A stretch of DNA of 64,000 bases, taken from Anaerolineae bacterium (GTDB lineage Bacteria; Chloroflexota; Anaerolineae; Aggregatilineales; Phototrophicaceae). The position numbers were made by a program, and so were the translations under genes. The notes below the pieces were generated by a model, which saw only the letters and a list, made by a program, of their open reading frames with translations, ran no database searches and was not told the origin of the DNA. This document shows positions 52,114 to 60,540 of the stretch, one piece after another; within the stretch, counting starts at the first letter, position 1, and each line of letters begins with the position of its first letter. Where the stretch lies: the NCBI GenBank assembly GCA_022821805.1, contig JAJECX010000029.1:89253-153252 (forward strand). Reading direction: 5' to 3'.

Positions 52114-52311
52114 ATGACTCGGCTTTCGCTAGTCATGGTTGCCGTCTTGTTGCTGTCGCTGTTCGGCGTCGCGTCCGCGCAGGATCGAGTGACAGGCGAT
52201 TCTCTGGACTGGTTTAATGGTCTCAGAATGAAGTGCGTCGAGGGTTTGGAATCAGGACGAGCGAAGATCGTAGCGCTGACCGGAGCAGATGTGAGCCACT
52301 ACAAAAAGTAG
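52114..52311 (+). CDS. Small secreted protein, 65 residues, unknown function
   Basis: ATG 52114 has GGGGAG nine bases upstream (ATG 52105 is too close to it). MTRLSLVMVAVLLLSLFGVASAQ is a clean signal peptide, leaving a mature part of about 42 residues (DRVTGDSLDWFNGLRMKCVEGLESG...) with a single Cys. No family is recognised. It is convergent with the glycosyltransferase at 52336. Confidence 0.5.
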   Translation: MTRLSLVMVAVLLLSLFGVASAQDRVTGDSLDWFNGLRMKCVEGLESGRAKIVALTGADVSHYKK

Positions 52312-52335
52312 GAGGATTAAGCCTACTGTGAAAGT

Positions 52336-53490
52336 TCAAACCGCCACCCGCTGCGGATGCCGCGCCGCGATCAGCCACGTATACACTTCAATCACTTCAT
52401 CCATGATCGTCTCCCAAGATTGGCCTTCGGCGTAGGCGCGCGCTTGCTGCCCCATCCAGCGCATATTCTCGCGGTTGCTCGTGATCTTACGCACGCCCTC
52501 TAGCAGCGCCGTTCGGTCGCCGCTCTCGAAGCTATAGCCGTTGACGCCCTCGCTCACCATATCGCCGACGCCGCCCACCCGCGCCGCTACCACCGGCAGT
52601 CCAGCCGCCATCGCTTCAATCACCACCAAGCCGAAGGTCTCCAGCCGCGAGGGGAAGACAAAGATATCAGCGCTGGCGTAGGCCTGCGACAGCCGCTCCC
52701 CGCGCAGATAGCCCATGAAGGTCACCGGCAGGTCGGCGAAGCAGCGCTCCAAAAGGGCGCGCGCCGGACCATCGCCAACCAGCGCGAGCCGCGTATTCGG
52801 CAGCGCCTCCAATGTCGGGCGGATATGCTCAATCTGCTTCTCGTCCGACAGCCGCCCGACGTATAGCAGCAGCGTAGAATCTGAATCGCCCGCTGTCATC
52901 GCTTCGCGCATCGCGGACGAGCGGAAGCGGGGATGGAAGGCATTGGCATCGACGCCGCGCCGCCACAAGCCTACATTCTCTATGCCCAGGCGCCGCATCT
53001 GCCGCTGCACCAGCTTCGATGGCGCCAGGCTGTAATCGGACCAGTTGAAGACGTTCTTGGTCAGCTCATCAATCAGCGGACGGGTGAAGCCTAGGTCGAG
53101 CGCGCCGAGGCGGAATTGGGGCGCCAGCCGCGCGTAATCGAGATGGAAGGAGGTGACGGTCGGCACATCCATCCACTTCAGCATCATCAAAGACGGGATG
53201 CCGGTCATCACCGGGTGGAAGATGTGGGCGACATCCGGCTGGAATGCAGCCAGATCGCGATAGAGCGACAAAGTGGCGAAGCCGAGACGCGCCTCCGGAT
53301 AGAGCGGAAAGGACAGGCTAGGCAGGCTGCGCACCGGCACATCGTTGTAGCGCGGGCTATCGCCATAACGCGGGGCGATCACGAGCGCCTCGATGCCGCG
53401 TTTCGACAGGTGATCGAGCAGCAGGCAAGTTACCTTGACGATGCCATCGACCTTGGGCAGGAAGGTCTCGGTGATGATCGCGACCCGCAT
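52336..53490 (-). CDS. Glycosyltransferase GT4, SqdX/MgtA-like glycolipid synthase candidate
   Basis: The protein has 384 residues. The start MRVAIITETFLPKVDGIVKVTCLLLDHL is typical of SqdX and MgtA-type transferases acting on diacylglycerol or phosphatidyl lipids. HPVMTGIPSLMMLKWMDVPTVTSFHLDYARLAP and GLWRRGVDANAFHPRFRS continue this pattern. The donor domain has LLYVGRLSDEKQIEHIRPTLEAL and FVFPSRLETFGLVVIEAMAAGLPVVAARVGGVGDMV (ETFGLVVxEA). It probably adds hexose or sulfoquinovose to a membrane lipid; the exact sugar is unknown. Confidence 0.85.
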   Translation of the reverse strand: MRVAIITETFLPKVDGIVKVTCLLLDHLSKRGIEALVIAPRYGDSPRYNDVPVRSLPSLSFPLYPEARLGFATLSLYRDLAAFQPDVAHIFHPVMTGIPSLMMLKWMDVPTVTSFHLDYARLAPQFRLGALDLGFTRPLIDELTKNVFNWSDYSLAPSKLVQRQMRRLGIENVGLWRRGVDANAFHPRFRSSAMREAMTAGDSDSTLLLYVGRLSDEKQIEHIRPTLEALPNTRLALVGDGPARALLERCFADLPVTFMGYLRGERLSQAYASADIFVFPSRLETFGLVVIEAMAAGLPVVAARVGGVGDMVSEGVNGYSFESGDRTALLEGVRKITSNRENMRWMGQQARAYAEGQSWETIMDEVIEVYTWLIAARHPQRVAV

Positions 53491-53656
53491 GATGCGCTCC
53501 GGGAAACCAAGTGCGGCCTAGTTTTACCATATTTGGCGCTGGCGGGCATGTTCGCAGATGCGCGCTGCGCCAGCGCGGCGCCGCGGCCTCGGTGGACTTT
53601 ATGGTTCCCGCGCGTGTTATAATGGCGGCAAAGGCAGCGATTTCGAGGGGATTAGA

Positions 53657-54391
53657 ATGGCGATTGAGCGCGCAGACGTCTTTCCCCGCCCTCACCTATT
53701 TACGGTTGAGGAATACTTCGCGTTTGAGGAACGCAGCGAGTTCAAGCATGAGTTCATCGACGGCGTGATTTATGACTGGGGTGATATAGATCCCGCCGCG
53801 CCCACGCACCCTGATTATGTGCCGGGCTACCCCATGCCGCATCTATTCACGGTAGAGGAATATCTCGCCTTTGAAGGGGAGAGCGAGTTCAAGCATGAAT
53901 TCATTGATGGGATTATCTACGATATGACCGGCGGCACGTTTCTACACAGCAAAATAAAGGTCAATATCATTCGCGCGCTGCTGGCGCGTTTGGACGATGC
54001 GCATTTTGAGGTTTTGAACAGCGATATGAGCGTCAGGGTTGGCGCAAACCGCTATGTCTACCCTGATTTGAGCGTCGTCCGCGGCCAGCCACAACTAGAA
54101 AACGACGACACCACGCTGCTCAATCCGATACTGGCGGTGGAAGCGCTTTCGGCGACATCGGTCGCCTACGACCGCTATACGAAGCTTGAGTATTACCGCG
54201 CATTGCCCGGTTTGGAAGCCTACGTCATTGTCGATCAGTTTCAATGCGACCTTGACTTGCATACTCGGACCGAAACGGGCTGGCATTGGCAATCATTCAG
54301 CGACATCGACGATGTCATCCCGCTCGACATAATCGGTTGTGAACTGCCGCTATCTGAGATCTATCGCGGAATCGAATTCACCGACGAGTAA
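53657..54391 (+). CDS. Uma2-family (DUF820) endonuclease-like protein with internal N-terminal duplication
   Basis: The protein has 244 residues from ATG 53657 (GAGGGGATTAGA upstream). The Uma2 PD-(D/E)XK-like core is complete: LSVVRGQP, NPILAVEALSATSVAYDRYTKLEYYRALPGLEAYVIVDQ. Its N-terminal block is present twice: PHLFTVEEYFAFEERSEFKHEFIDGVIYD (53689-53775) and PHLFTVEEYLAFEGESEFKHEFIDGIIYD (53839-53925), 150 bases apart, differing mostly at third positions. Uma2 proteins are very common in Cyanobacteria and Chloroflexota; their targets are unknown. Confidence 0.85.
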   Translation: MAIERADVFPRPHLFTVEEYFAFEERSEFKHEFIDGVIYDWGDIDPAAPTHPDYVPGYPMPHLFTVEEYLAFEGESEFKHEFIDGIIYDMTGGTFLHSKIKVNIIRALLARLDDAHFEVLNSDMSVRVGANRYVYPDLSVVRGQPQLENDDTTLLNPILAVEALSATSVAYDRYTKLEYYRALPGLEAYVIVDQFQCDLDLHTRTETGWHWQSFSDIDDVIPLDIIGCELPLSEIYRGIEFTDE

Positions 54392-54416
54392 AAGTCCAAG
54401 CGATGATCAGGCTCTG

Positions 54417-55325
54417 ATGACCGCAAACGCGAAACCGCAGAATCTCATAGAAGTTGATGACCGCTCGCCGATGGACGCGCTGCCTTATTGGGCGCGGGCC
54501 ACCAACCCAATCGTGCGGCGGCACCTCGGCTTGTATTGGCGAACGCTGCCGCCGGAGTTTGAACCGATCTTGTACACCAGCGGCTTCTGGGTGTTGGCGC
54601 TGCTCGCCGGTATCGTCTTCCCCTTCGTCACCGATCTGGCAACGACGGTCATCGTCGTTTCGGTGCTGGTGGTTCCGGTAGGCATCGTATTTTACCTGCG
54701 CGCGCTATTCTCCATCGCCGCCAACTCGGCTGCCGCCATGGCTGATGAGATCCGCAACAATACCATGCAGCTGCTGATGTCGACGCCGATGTCGCTGGAG
54801 CAGATCTTTCTGGGCAAAGTGGCTTCGGCGATTTGGCGCAAAATGGACGACCTCATCCTCATCGTGCAAGGCGCCGCCATCTTTGGTCCGCCGCTGATTA
54901 TCATGCACTACGCCGGTCTCTTTCCGCTGCGAGAGTCGGGTCCGGTCACCTATATCTTGATCATCATCATGTCGATCACCGCGCTGCTGCGCCTGGTGCT
55001 GGAGCCGCTGATGTTTGGCATGGTCGGCGTCGGCATCGGCGCCTTCGTGCCCTTTCGCGCCATCGCCGTTACGTCATCGGTGGCTTGGGTCGCCTTTTAT
55101 TTTGTGCTGATCAACATGCTGCAGCATCTGAACTTGCAGTTTCTGGCGGCGGCGCTGGATGGCGCGCGCGAAGCGTCCGAATTGGCGGCGCAGACGGCGA
55201 ATTTGCGTCTGGCTGTGGCGCTGGGGATGATGGTCGTGATTGAGCTCGCGCTGCCGGTGGCGCTGCCCTACGCGTTGATACGGGGAATCAGCGGGCTGTT
55301 GGCGCGGCAGTTAAGGGCGAGTTGA
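54417..55325 (+). CDS. ABC-2-like membrane permease, orphan
   Basis: The protein has 302 residues from ATG 54417 and about six membrane helices. The cytoplasmic segment MADEIRNNTMQLLMSTPMSLEQIFLGKVASAIWRKMDD matches the ExRxGTLELLLsTPls..eil.GK pattern of ABC-2-type export permeases. No ATPase gene is adjacent, so the partner must lie elsewhere. The 100-residue C-terminal half is hydrophobic with long Leu/Val-rich helices. Confidence 0.65.
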   Translation: MTANAKPQNLIEVDDRSPMDALPYWARATNPIVRRHLGLYWRTLPPEFEPILYTSGFWVLALLAGIVFPFVTDLATTVIVVSVLVVPVGIVFYLRALFSIAANSAAAMADEIRNNTMQLLMSTPMSLEQIFLGKVASAIWRKMDDLILIVQGAAIFGPPLIIMHYAGLFPLRESGPVTYILIIIMSITALLRLVLEPLMFGMVGVGIGAFVPFRAIAVTSSVAWVAFYFVLINMLQHLNLQFLAAALDGAREASELAAQTANLRLAVALGMMVVIELALPVALPYALIRGISGLLARQLRAS

Positions 55326-55364
55326 TTTTCGCGCGCGGCGCTTCAGGCAAGTAATAGCCTGCCC

Positions 55365-56342
55365 TCAGCCCAGCCACAGCGGATTCGTCCAAGCGCGGCC
55401 GCCCGTATCATCGCGCGCCGTCACCCGCAGCCAGCGCGAATCGACCTCGCTTAAATCAAACTCGGCGCCCCACAGCCCCTCGCCGCTGACCCGCAACGCG
55501 CCCCCGCTCTCGCCGGTGACCAAGATCTGTCTCACTGGCGAACACTCGACCACCAGCGAATCGCGTCCGCGAAATTCAACATTGCGCAGTTGCGGTCCAG
55601 TGCTCGCATAATAATGCCCGGCTTTCAGCGCCCGCAGCAGCGCTTCCGGCGTCAATGATTCCGCCTTGACCTGCACCCAGCCGCGCATGAAATCGCTATA
55701 ATCTCCTGTCGCATGCGTGTCATCAACGGCGATCGCGCCTACACGATGTCCCCGATGCAGCAGCAGATCAATATAGTGCCAGCTGTAGCCGCGGTCGCTC
55801 GCTGCGTCGGCGGCGCCGTTGTAACATTCGACCGCGTCGGCCGCATCCAGCGTTTCAAAGTCGGCAACGGTAAAGGCATACCAGTTGGGGTGCGTCGCTG
55901 CCACGAAGGCGCCCGCATCCATCGCCCGCCTGGCGACGCTCGCGCCGGAATCGCCCTCGCGATGCGTCTCGAAATCCAGCGGCAGTCCCACCGCCAGCAG
56001 ATGCCAGGGCGAGCCCGATTCGATCTGTCCCGGATGCAGCTCGGCGCCGATCAGCGTGGTGAAATCGTCGCGGCGGAACGCGCGCGTATCGCTGATTTGG
56101 TAGCCGTATTGGTCCAGGCAGTGGTCGGTCAGGACGACGAAGTCGTAGCCGTTCTGGCGATACTGGCGGCAGTACTCGGCTGGCGTCCAGGCGCCATCGG
56201 AGTTGGTCGAGTGCCCGTGCAGGTTGCCGCGGTAGAAGCGACCTGGTTGGGCGAAGGGGAGGGAGGTTGGGGTTAGGGTGGTGGTGGTTGGGGTCAAGAT
56301 GGGCTGTCCTTTTTGATCGTAGTGCGTAAGGCGATTTGTCAT
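55365..56342 (-). CDS. PHP-domain metallohydrolase (CehA/McbA-like)
   Basis: The protein has 325 residues. Metal ligands of the PHP fold are RGNLHGHSTNSDG (HxH), FVVLTDHCLD (TDH), LIGAELHPG (acidic), FVAATHPNW and AIAVDDTHATGDY. It is a predicted phosphoesterase or carbamate-type hydrolase; the substrate is unknown. The N-terminal Thr/Pro-rich stretch (PTTTTLTPTSLP) is low-complexity. It borders the low-GC helicase patch. Confidence 0.85.
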   Translation of the reverse strand: MTNRLTHYDQKGQPILTPTTTTLTPTSLPFAQPGRFYRGNLHGHSTNSDGAWTPAEYCRQYRQNGYDFVVLTDHCLDQYGYQISDTRAFRRDDFTTLIGAELHPGQIESGSPWHLLAVGLPLDFETHREGDSGASVARRAMDAGAFVAATHPNWYAFTVADFETLDAADAVECYNGAADAASDRGYSWHYIDLLLHRGHRVGAIAVDDTHATGDYSDFMRGWVQVKAESLTPEALLRALKAGHYYASTGPQLRNVEFRGRDSLVVECSPVRQILVTGESGGALRVSGEGLWGAEFDLSEVDSRWLRVTARDDTGGRAWTNPLWLG

Positions 56343-56430
56343 ACGCTTTGATGCGGCTGGTTGGCGGCTTTCTGGCGCGTCAATAGTGGACGGACTACAT
56401 GCGAAAACCGGACACGCGAAGGTGAAATAC

Positions 56431-58695
56431 CTAGTTTGCCACCATTTGCTCCGCTTTCACAAGGCGACTCGCCAATTGGATTCCGGCGGCCTTGTCTATA
56501 TTGACATTGCTGGAACTCCACGATTTAGCAGGCTCAATGCAATTTTGACAGCCGCTGGCGCAGGGGCAATTCTGAGCAATCTCGATACCCTTGCTAAGCA
56601 CAGAACTCCACTCATTGTACAATTTTCTCGCAATTCCTATTCCGCCACTATAATTCTCATAATAGTAGGCGGTGAAGTCTTTAGGTTCTGCCCAAGTACT
56701 GGTGTCGAACCGATTCGTTGGAATTACGAACATGGCCCCGACACGAAACATTTGCTCCAATGCACCTAGGCCACGTACGGACTTTGAATCATCAGGTAGC
56801 GTAACCCAGAATGCATGCAACTGATCCAGGTTGTAGTAATCGGGTTCAACATCAACCCGATCCAGTACCTCACCACTTTGCTCGTCAATCAACCTATATC
56901 CCACATATCCCATCGCCTGACTTACTTTACCTCGCACGACGGTAAAGTCTCCGATTTCCAGTTCTTCAAAAACGTCCCTTACGTTAAGGTAGTTTCGAAA
57001 CGTTGCGTCCGTTCTTCTTCCCGGTCTGGCTTCAGCCAACTGTACGGTGTTTTTCTCCTTCTCCAATAGTAAAGATTCGACACTGTACTTATTTCCTGCG
57101 AACGGAAAAATTGCGCCTTGATAGGCTTCTCGAAATCTACGCATTGCTGGAATCTGACCAATTTCCTTGCCTTCAAACTCCAGCACATAATTTTCACCCG
57201 CGTTTCCGCGCAAACCTCTGTTGGTAAGTTTCTTTTGTGGTCGGTAATTCCTATACCTGGGGGAACGCCTTCTGTCGTTCCGTGCTGCCTCATAGAATGA
57301 ATCGCCTAGAATATGTCTGTCCGCTGTCTGCAGCCTGTCTCCCAATTCGTATTTCAGGGAAGGAACATGATTGGCAATAAGTTGTTCGTTAGTCGGGTCG
57401 ATTACCAAGTGGTCGTAATCTCTGTCCAAGAATTCATTGATATTGTTGACAAAGAATTGATCGATTGGATCGTTCATTGCAAAGAAAAGAACAAAGGCAT
57501 CGCGATCCCAGCCGCGCCCTGCTCTGCCTATCTGTTGCCAAGCCGACATGATGTTGGAAGGAAAACCGGCCAGTACAACTCCATCCAGTCCGCCAATGTC
57601 CAGACCCACCTCCAATGAGCTTGTAGTGAAAGTGACGCGAACTTTGCCGGCCTTAATCTTCTTCTGATTCTCACGCTTCTGTTTCTTAGGAAGATCGGCA
57701 TAAAAGATGGCGAGTAACTCTGGGTCCAATCCGAGTTGCTTTGCCTTTCGTCTAGACTCAATATAGACCTGGTCCAAGAATCGCTTGGACGGCCCAAACA
57801 CAAGAACTTGCAGTTTTTGCTGTAGAATCGCCATAGTTGCATTTACGATTCGCTTTTCCAACGGATTGCGGCGGCGATTCTTTGGACTACTGTGACTGTC
57901 CGTGTTATTGGGATTGACGAAAATATAATGTCGCCGCGGACGCATCTTGCTGATTTGCAGCAACTTTGCTGTACGTCCGGTGAGATTTAAGGCGTGTTCC
58001 TGAGGGTTGGCGCAGGTCGCTGAAGAAAGAAACACCTTTGGCGACGCACCCAAACGATCCAATTGTACGAACAGTCTCCTCAGGAGAAGCGCCATGTTTG
58101 TACCGAAATAACCATGATACAGGTGCATCTCATCTATGACCAAAAAACATAGATCGCTTAGAAAGCTCGTCCAGTGTCTGTCCAACCATGCCAGGAAAGA
58201 ATCATTCAAATACTCGGGGTTAGTCAGAAGAATTTCGGGCGGGTCCTTTCTTAGCTCAGCCTTCAACTTGTTGCTGGTTTGGCCGTTGTAAGTCTCGGCG
58301 CGCATGCCAAGCGGATTGCATAGGCCGTTTATTTGTTCCTGTTGGTCGACAGACAAGGCATTCATTGGATAAACCATTAATGCATGAGATTTAGGGTTAC
58401 GGAGTAGAGAATCGAGCATGGGTATCGCAAACGCAAGTGTTTTTCCACTGGCAGTGGGCGACCCAAGCACTACATCGTGTCCGCGCAGAGAAATATCTAT
58501 TGCTTCCGCTTGATGGGCAAATGGCTTCAACTGATTGTTCTTTACAAGTTGTTGTCGAAGTCGAGCATGAATACCTTTAGGCCACGATTCGGAGTAGTCG
58601 GGCTTAATCCGGTCGACAGTATCAATCTGTATGTCATCGCCGTCTCTAAGTGCGCCAAGCTCATGCAATTGCGACCTCAATTTGTCCAAATCCAT
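56431..58695 (-). CDS. MrfA/YprA-like superfamily 2 helicase with C-terminal zinc-binding domain
   Basis: The protein has 754 residues from ATG 58695, with GGGGA about ten bases upstream. SF2 motifs are FAHQAEAIDISL, GSPTASGKTLAF (I), VYPMNALSVDQQ (Ia), TNPEYLN, VIDEMHLYHG (II, DEMH), LSSATCANP (III), VGLDIGGLDGVVLAGFPS and QQIGRAGRG (VI). The C-terminal MZB-type cysteines are CPCASGCQNCIEPAKSW. MrfA (YprA) of Bacillus subtilis repairs mitomycin-type DNA damage, and related helicases occur in defence systems such as DISARM. The gene looks AT-richer than its neighbours, with many A/T runs and different codon choice, suggesting transfer. Its usual MrfB exonuclease partner is absent. Confidence 0.85.
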   Translation of the reverse strand: MDLDKLRSQLHELGALRDGDDIQIDTVDRIKPDYSESWPKGIHARLRQQLVKNNQLKPFAHQAEAIDISLRGHDVVLGSPTASGKTLAFAIPMLDSLLRNPKSHALMVYPMNALSVDQQEQINGLCNPLGMRAETYNGQTSNKLKAELRKDPPEILLTNPEYLNDSFLAWLDRHWTSFLSDLCFLVIDEMHLYHGYFGTNMALLLRRLFVQLDRLGASPKVFLSSATCANPQEHALNLTGRTAKLLQISKMRPRRHYIFVNPNNTDSHSSPKNRRRNPLEKRIVNATMAILQQKLQVLVFGPSKRFLDQVYIESRRKAKQLGLDPELLAIFYADLPKKQKRENQKKIKAGKVRVTFTTSSLEVGLDIGGLDGVVLAGFPSNIMSAWQQIGRAGRGWDRDAFVLFFAMNDPIDQFFVNNINEFLDRDYDHLVIDPTNEQLIANHVPSLKYELGDRLQTADRHILGDSFYEAARNDRRRSPRYRNYRPQKKLTNRGLRGNAGENYVLEFEGKEIGQIPAMRRFREAYQGAIFPFAGNKYSVESLLLEKEKNTVQLAEARPGRRTDATFRNYLNVRDVFEELEIGDFTVVRGKVSQAMGYVGYRLIDEQSGEVLDRVDVEPDYYNLDQLHAFWVTLPDDSKSVRGLGALEQMFRVGAMFVIPTNRFDTSTWAEPKDFTAYYYENYSGGIGIARKLYNEWSSVLSKGIEIAQNCPCASGCQNCIEPAKSWSSSNVNIDKAAGIQLASRLVKAEQMVAN

Positions 58696-58788
58696 CCGAT
58701 TACTATCCCCAGTGAATTGAGTCAGAAAAGTAAGACACGATACATAATACAACAACTTATCACGAAGCTAACCCCAGAAACTGGGGAT

Positions 58789-58902
58789 TTACCCCTTCAC
58801 CGCGCCAAGTGTCAGACCGCGAATGAAGTAGCGCTGGAAGAACACAAAGATAAATAGCGTCGGCAGCGACCCGAGCAGAGAGGCCGCGCATAGCTGTGCG
58901 GT
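58789..58902 (-). pseudogene. 3'-end fragment of a MalG-type permease gene
   Basis: Reading leftwards, GTAQLCAASLLGSLPTLFIF.. continues to ..FIRGLTLGAVKG and TAA, matching 31 of 32 C-terminal residues of the intact permease at 59683. The DNA differs at roughly one in ten positions, mostly synonymous, so it is a diverged paralogue tail, not a fresh copy. The rest of that permease is gone. It separates the helicase from the DUF2335 gene and forms a direct repeat with 59683-59795. Confidence 0.8.
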
Positions 58903-58917
58903 TCCCATTGCTGGAAT

Positions 58918-59373
58918 CTAGTTCTCGCGGTTACGTTGGTCGACAATGTAAACTACAGCCAATGCACCAGCATCGGCCGCTATTAGTCCGAGACCTTCGA
59001 CTTTATGGCCCGATAGAATGATCGCTCCACCAATAAGCAAGAGCGTAAACGCCAATACAAAACCGAGCCACATCCCTAGCCTGTCTCGTTGAATAGACGC
59101 GTTCAGTATTGTGGTTTCCGCAGTTCTTCTGTGCTGACCATGCTTGGCGAATTCGTCCACGATGATCGTTTGGACGTCCGGTTCGTATGCGGCCAGCATG
59201 GAAGGTGGTGGCATATGCCCCGTAGTCTGCTCGACATGAATGATATTTCTGAAGTACTCAATCAGTTCGTGGCGTTGGTCGTCGGGTAGATCTCTAATTG
59301 ACGCCGGTGGAGGAGGAGAAGACATACCAACTGCATCTTCAGACTCTTGAGGCACGGCGCTTTGTCCATCACT
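58918..59373 (-). CDS. DUF2335 membrane protein
   Basis: The protein has 151 residues from GTG 59373, overlapping the upstream gene's stop by five bases. After a Pro/Ser-rich N-terminus, the DUF2335 core reads MLAAYEPDVQTIIVDEFAKHGQHRRTAETTILNASIQRDRLG (with the EFAKHGQHRR segment), then two membrane helices (MWLGFVLAFTLLLIGGAIIL and GLGLIAADAGALAVVYIV). DUF2335 genes are often seen near phage or defence genes, but the function is unknown. It ends at the junction with the permease fragment. Coupled to the small gene at 59369. Confidence 0.75.
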   Translation of the reverse strand, partial: SDGQSAVPQESEDAVGMSSPPPPASIRDLPDDQRHELIEYFRNIIHVEQTTGHMPPPSMLAAYEPDVQTIIVDEFAKHGQHRRTAETTILNASIQRDRLGMWLGFVLAFTLLLIGGAIILSGHKVEGLGLIAADAGALAVVYIVDQRNREN

Positions 59374-59608
59374 CACTCTCGGATGCCTCTTTGTCTCTCT
59401 GTTCCTGTTGTTCAAGCGCCCACCACAGACTCGTTCCCACAGCCTCCCAATCCAGGCGCATCGCATCGGCAACAGAGCGGTCAAGTATCTGCCTGGCGTA
59501 GTAGCGTGTACGGGAACCGCTGAAGTCCAAGAGTCCTGCCACGCCGCTCAGAAACGGTCTCTTCGGTAGATAGAAGGAATTGGCGATCTTGCGTCGGTCG
59601 TGTGCCAT
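59369..59608 (-). CDS. Small protein of unknown function, 79 residues, coupled to DUF2335
   Basis: ATG 59608 has AAGGAG seven bases upstream. The sequence MAHDRRKIANSFYLPKRPFL continues SGVAGLLDFSGSRTRYYARQ and ends in a helical, acidic EQQEQRDKEASESE tail. It is soluble, with no membrane helix, and I recognise no family. It overlaps the DUF2335 start (stop 59369, GTG 59373), a classic two-gene module. A short stretch without genes separates it from the intact permease. Confidence 0.6.
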   Translation of the reverse strand: MAHDRRKIANSFYLPKRPFLSGVAGLLDFSGSRTRYYARQILDRSVADAMRLDWEAVGTSLWWALEQQEQRDKEASESE

Positions 59609-59682
59609 CGCTCGCTCCTTATGCACACTGTCAATAGCGTGTACGCATTCTAGTGGATTCTCGGTTCATCTGTCAACTTTCG

Positions 59683-60540
59683 TTACCCCTTCACCGCACC
59701 CAGCGTGAGCCCTCGAATGAAATAGCGCTGGAAGAACACGAAGATAAATAGCGTCGGCAGCGACCCAATCAAACTCGCCGCCGCTTGACCGCCCCAATCG
59801 ACCGTGTACTGCCCGGTCAAGTTGAGGATGCCGACCATCACCGTGCGGCTTTCGGCGCGCTGCGTCAGGATGAAGGGCCAGAGGAAGTCGTTCCAGATCC
59901 AGGTGAATTGCAGGGTCGCCAGCACCGCCAGCGCCGGTAGCGTCAGCGGCAGCATGATGAGGAAGAAGATGCTGTATTCGTTGGCGCCGTCGATCAGCGC
60001 CGCCTCGCGCAGGGCATTGGGCACGACCTGGAAGAAGTTGCGCATCACCAGCGTGCAAATCGGGATGCCGAAGGCGGTGTGGATAATGATGACCGCCCAG
60101 AGCGTGTCGTAGAGCCCGATATCGTTCATCAGCCGGAAGACGGGGATCAGCGCGATCTGCGGCGGCAGGAACATGCCAGCCACAATCAAGATGAAAAGTA
60201 CCCCATCGCCTTTGAAGTTGTATTTGCCCAAGCCGTACCCTGCCAATGTGCCCAGCGCAATCGAGAATAGCGAGGCTGGAATCGTCAGCAGCAGCGAATT
60301 ACCCAAGTACAAGCCCAGGTTGCCGTCATCCGGGTCCATTACGCGCTCGAAGTTCTCAGCCGCGAATCGGGTCGGGATCGTCCAGTAGCCGCCGGCCGAG
60401 ACCTCGGCTTGCGTCTTGAAAGCGGTGACGATGGCGCCGTAGACCGGAACCATGAACAGGATCAGCATGATCGTCAAGACGGAGTAGAGCAGGGCGGCGC
60501 CCAGCAGACGCTGCCAATTCATCGCGCGCGCGCTAGTCAT
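59683..60540 (-). CDS. Sugar ABC transporter permease, MalG type
   Basis: The protein has 285 residues (an in-frame ATG at 60522 is an alternative start). The EAA loop is PNALREAALIDGANEYSIFFLIMLPLTLPAL and the C-terminus FQRYFIRGLTLGAVKG. It is the third gene of the operon binding protein (61566), MalF-type permease (60533), this one, and overlaps the 60533 stop by eight bases. No ATPase follows; instead the foreign module begins 75 bases past its stop. Confidence 0.9.
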   Translation of the reverse strand: MTSARAMNWQRLLGAALLYSVLTIMLILFMVPVYGAIVTAFKTQAEVSAGGYWTIPTRFAAENFERVMDPDDGNLGLYLGNSLLLTIPASLFSIALGTLAGYGLGKYNFKGDGVLFILIVAGMFLPPQIALIPVFRLMNDIGLYDTLWAVIIIHTAFGIPICTLVMRNFFQVVPNALREAALIDGANEYSIFFLIMLPLTLPALAVLATLQFTWIWNDFLWPFILTQRAESRTVMVGILNLTGQYTVDWGGQAAASLIGSLPTLFIFVFFQRYFIRGLTLGAVKG

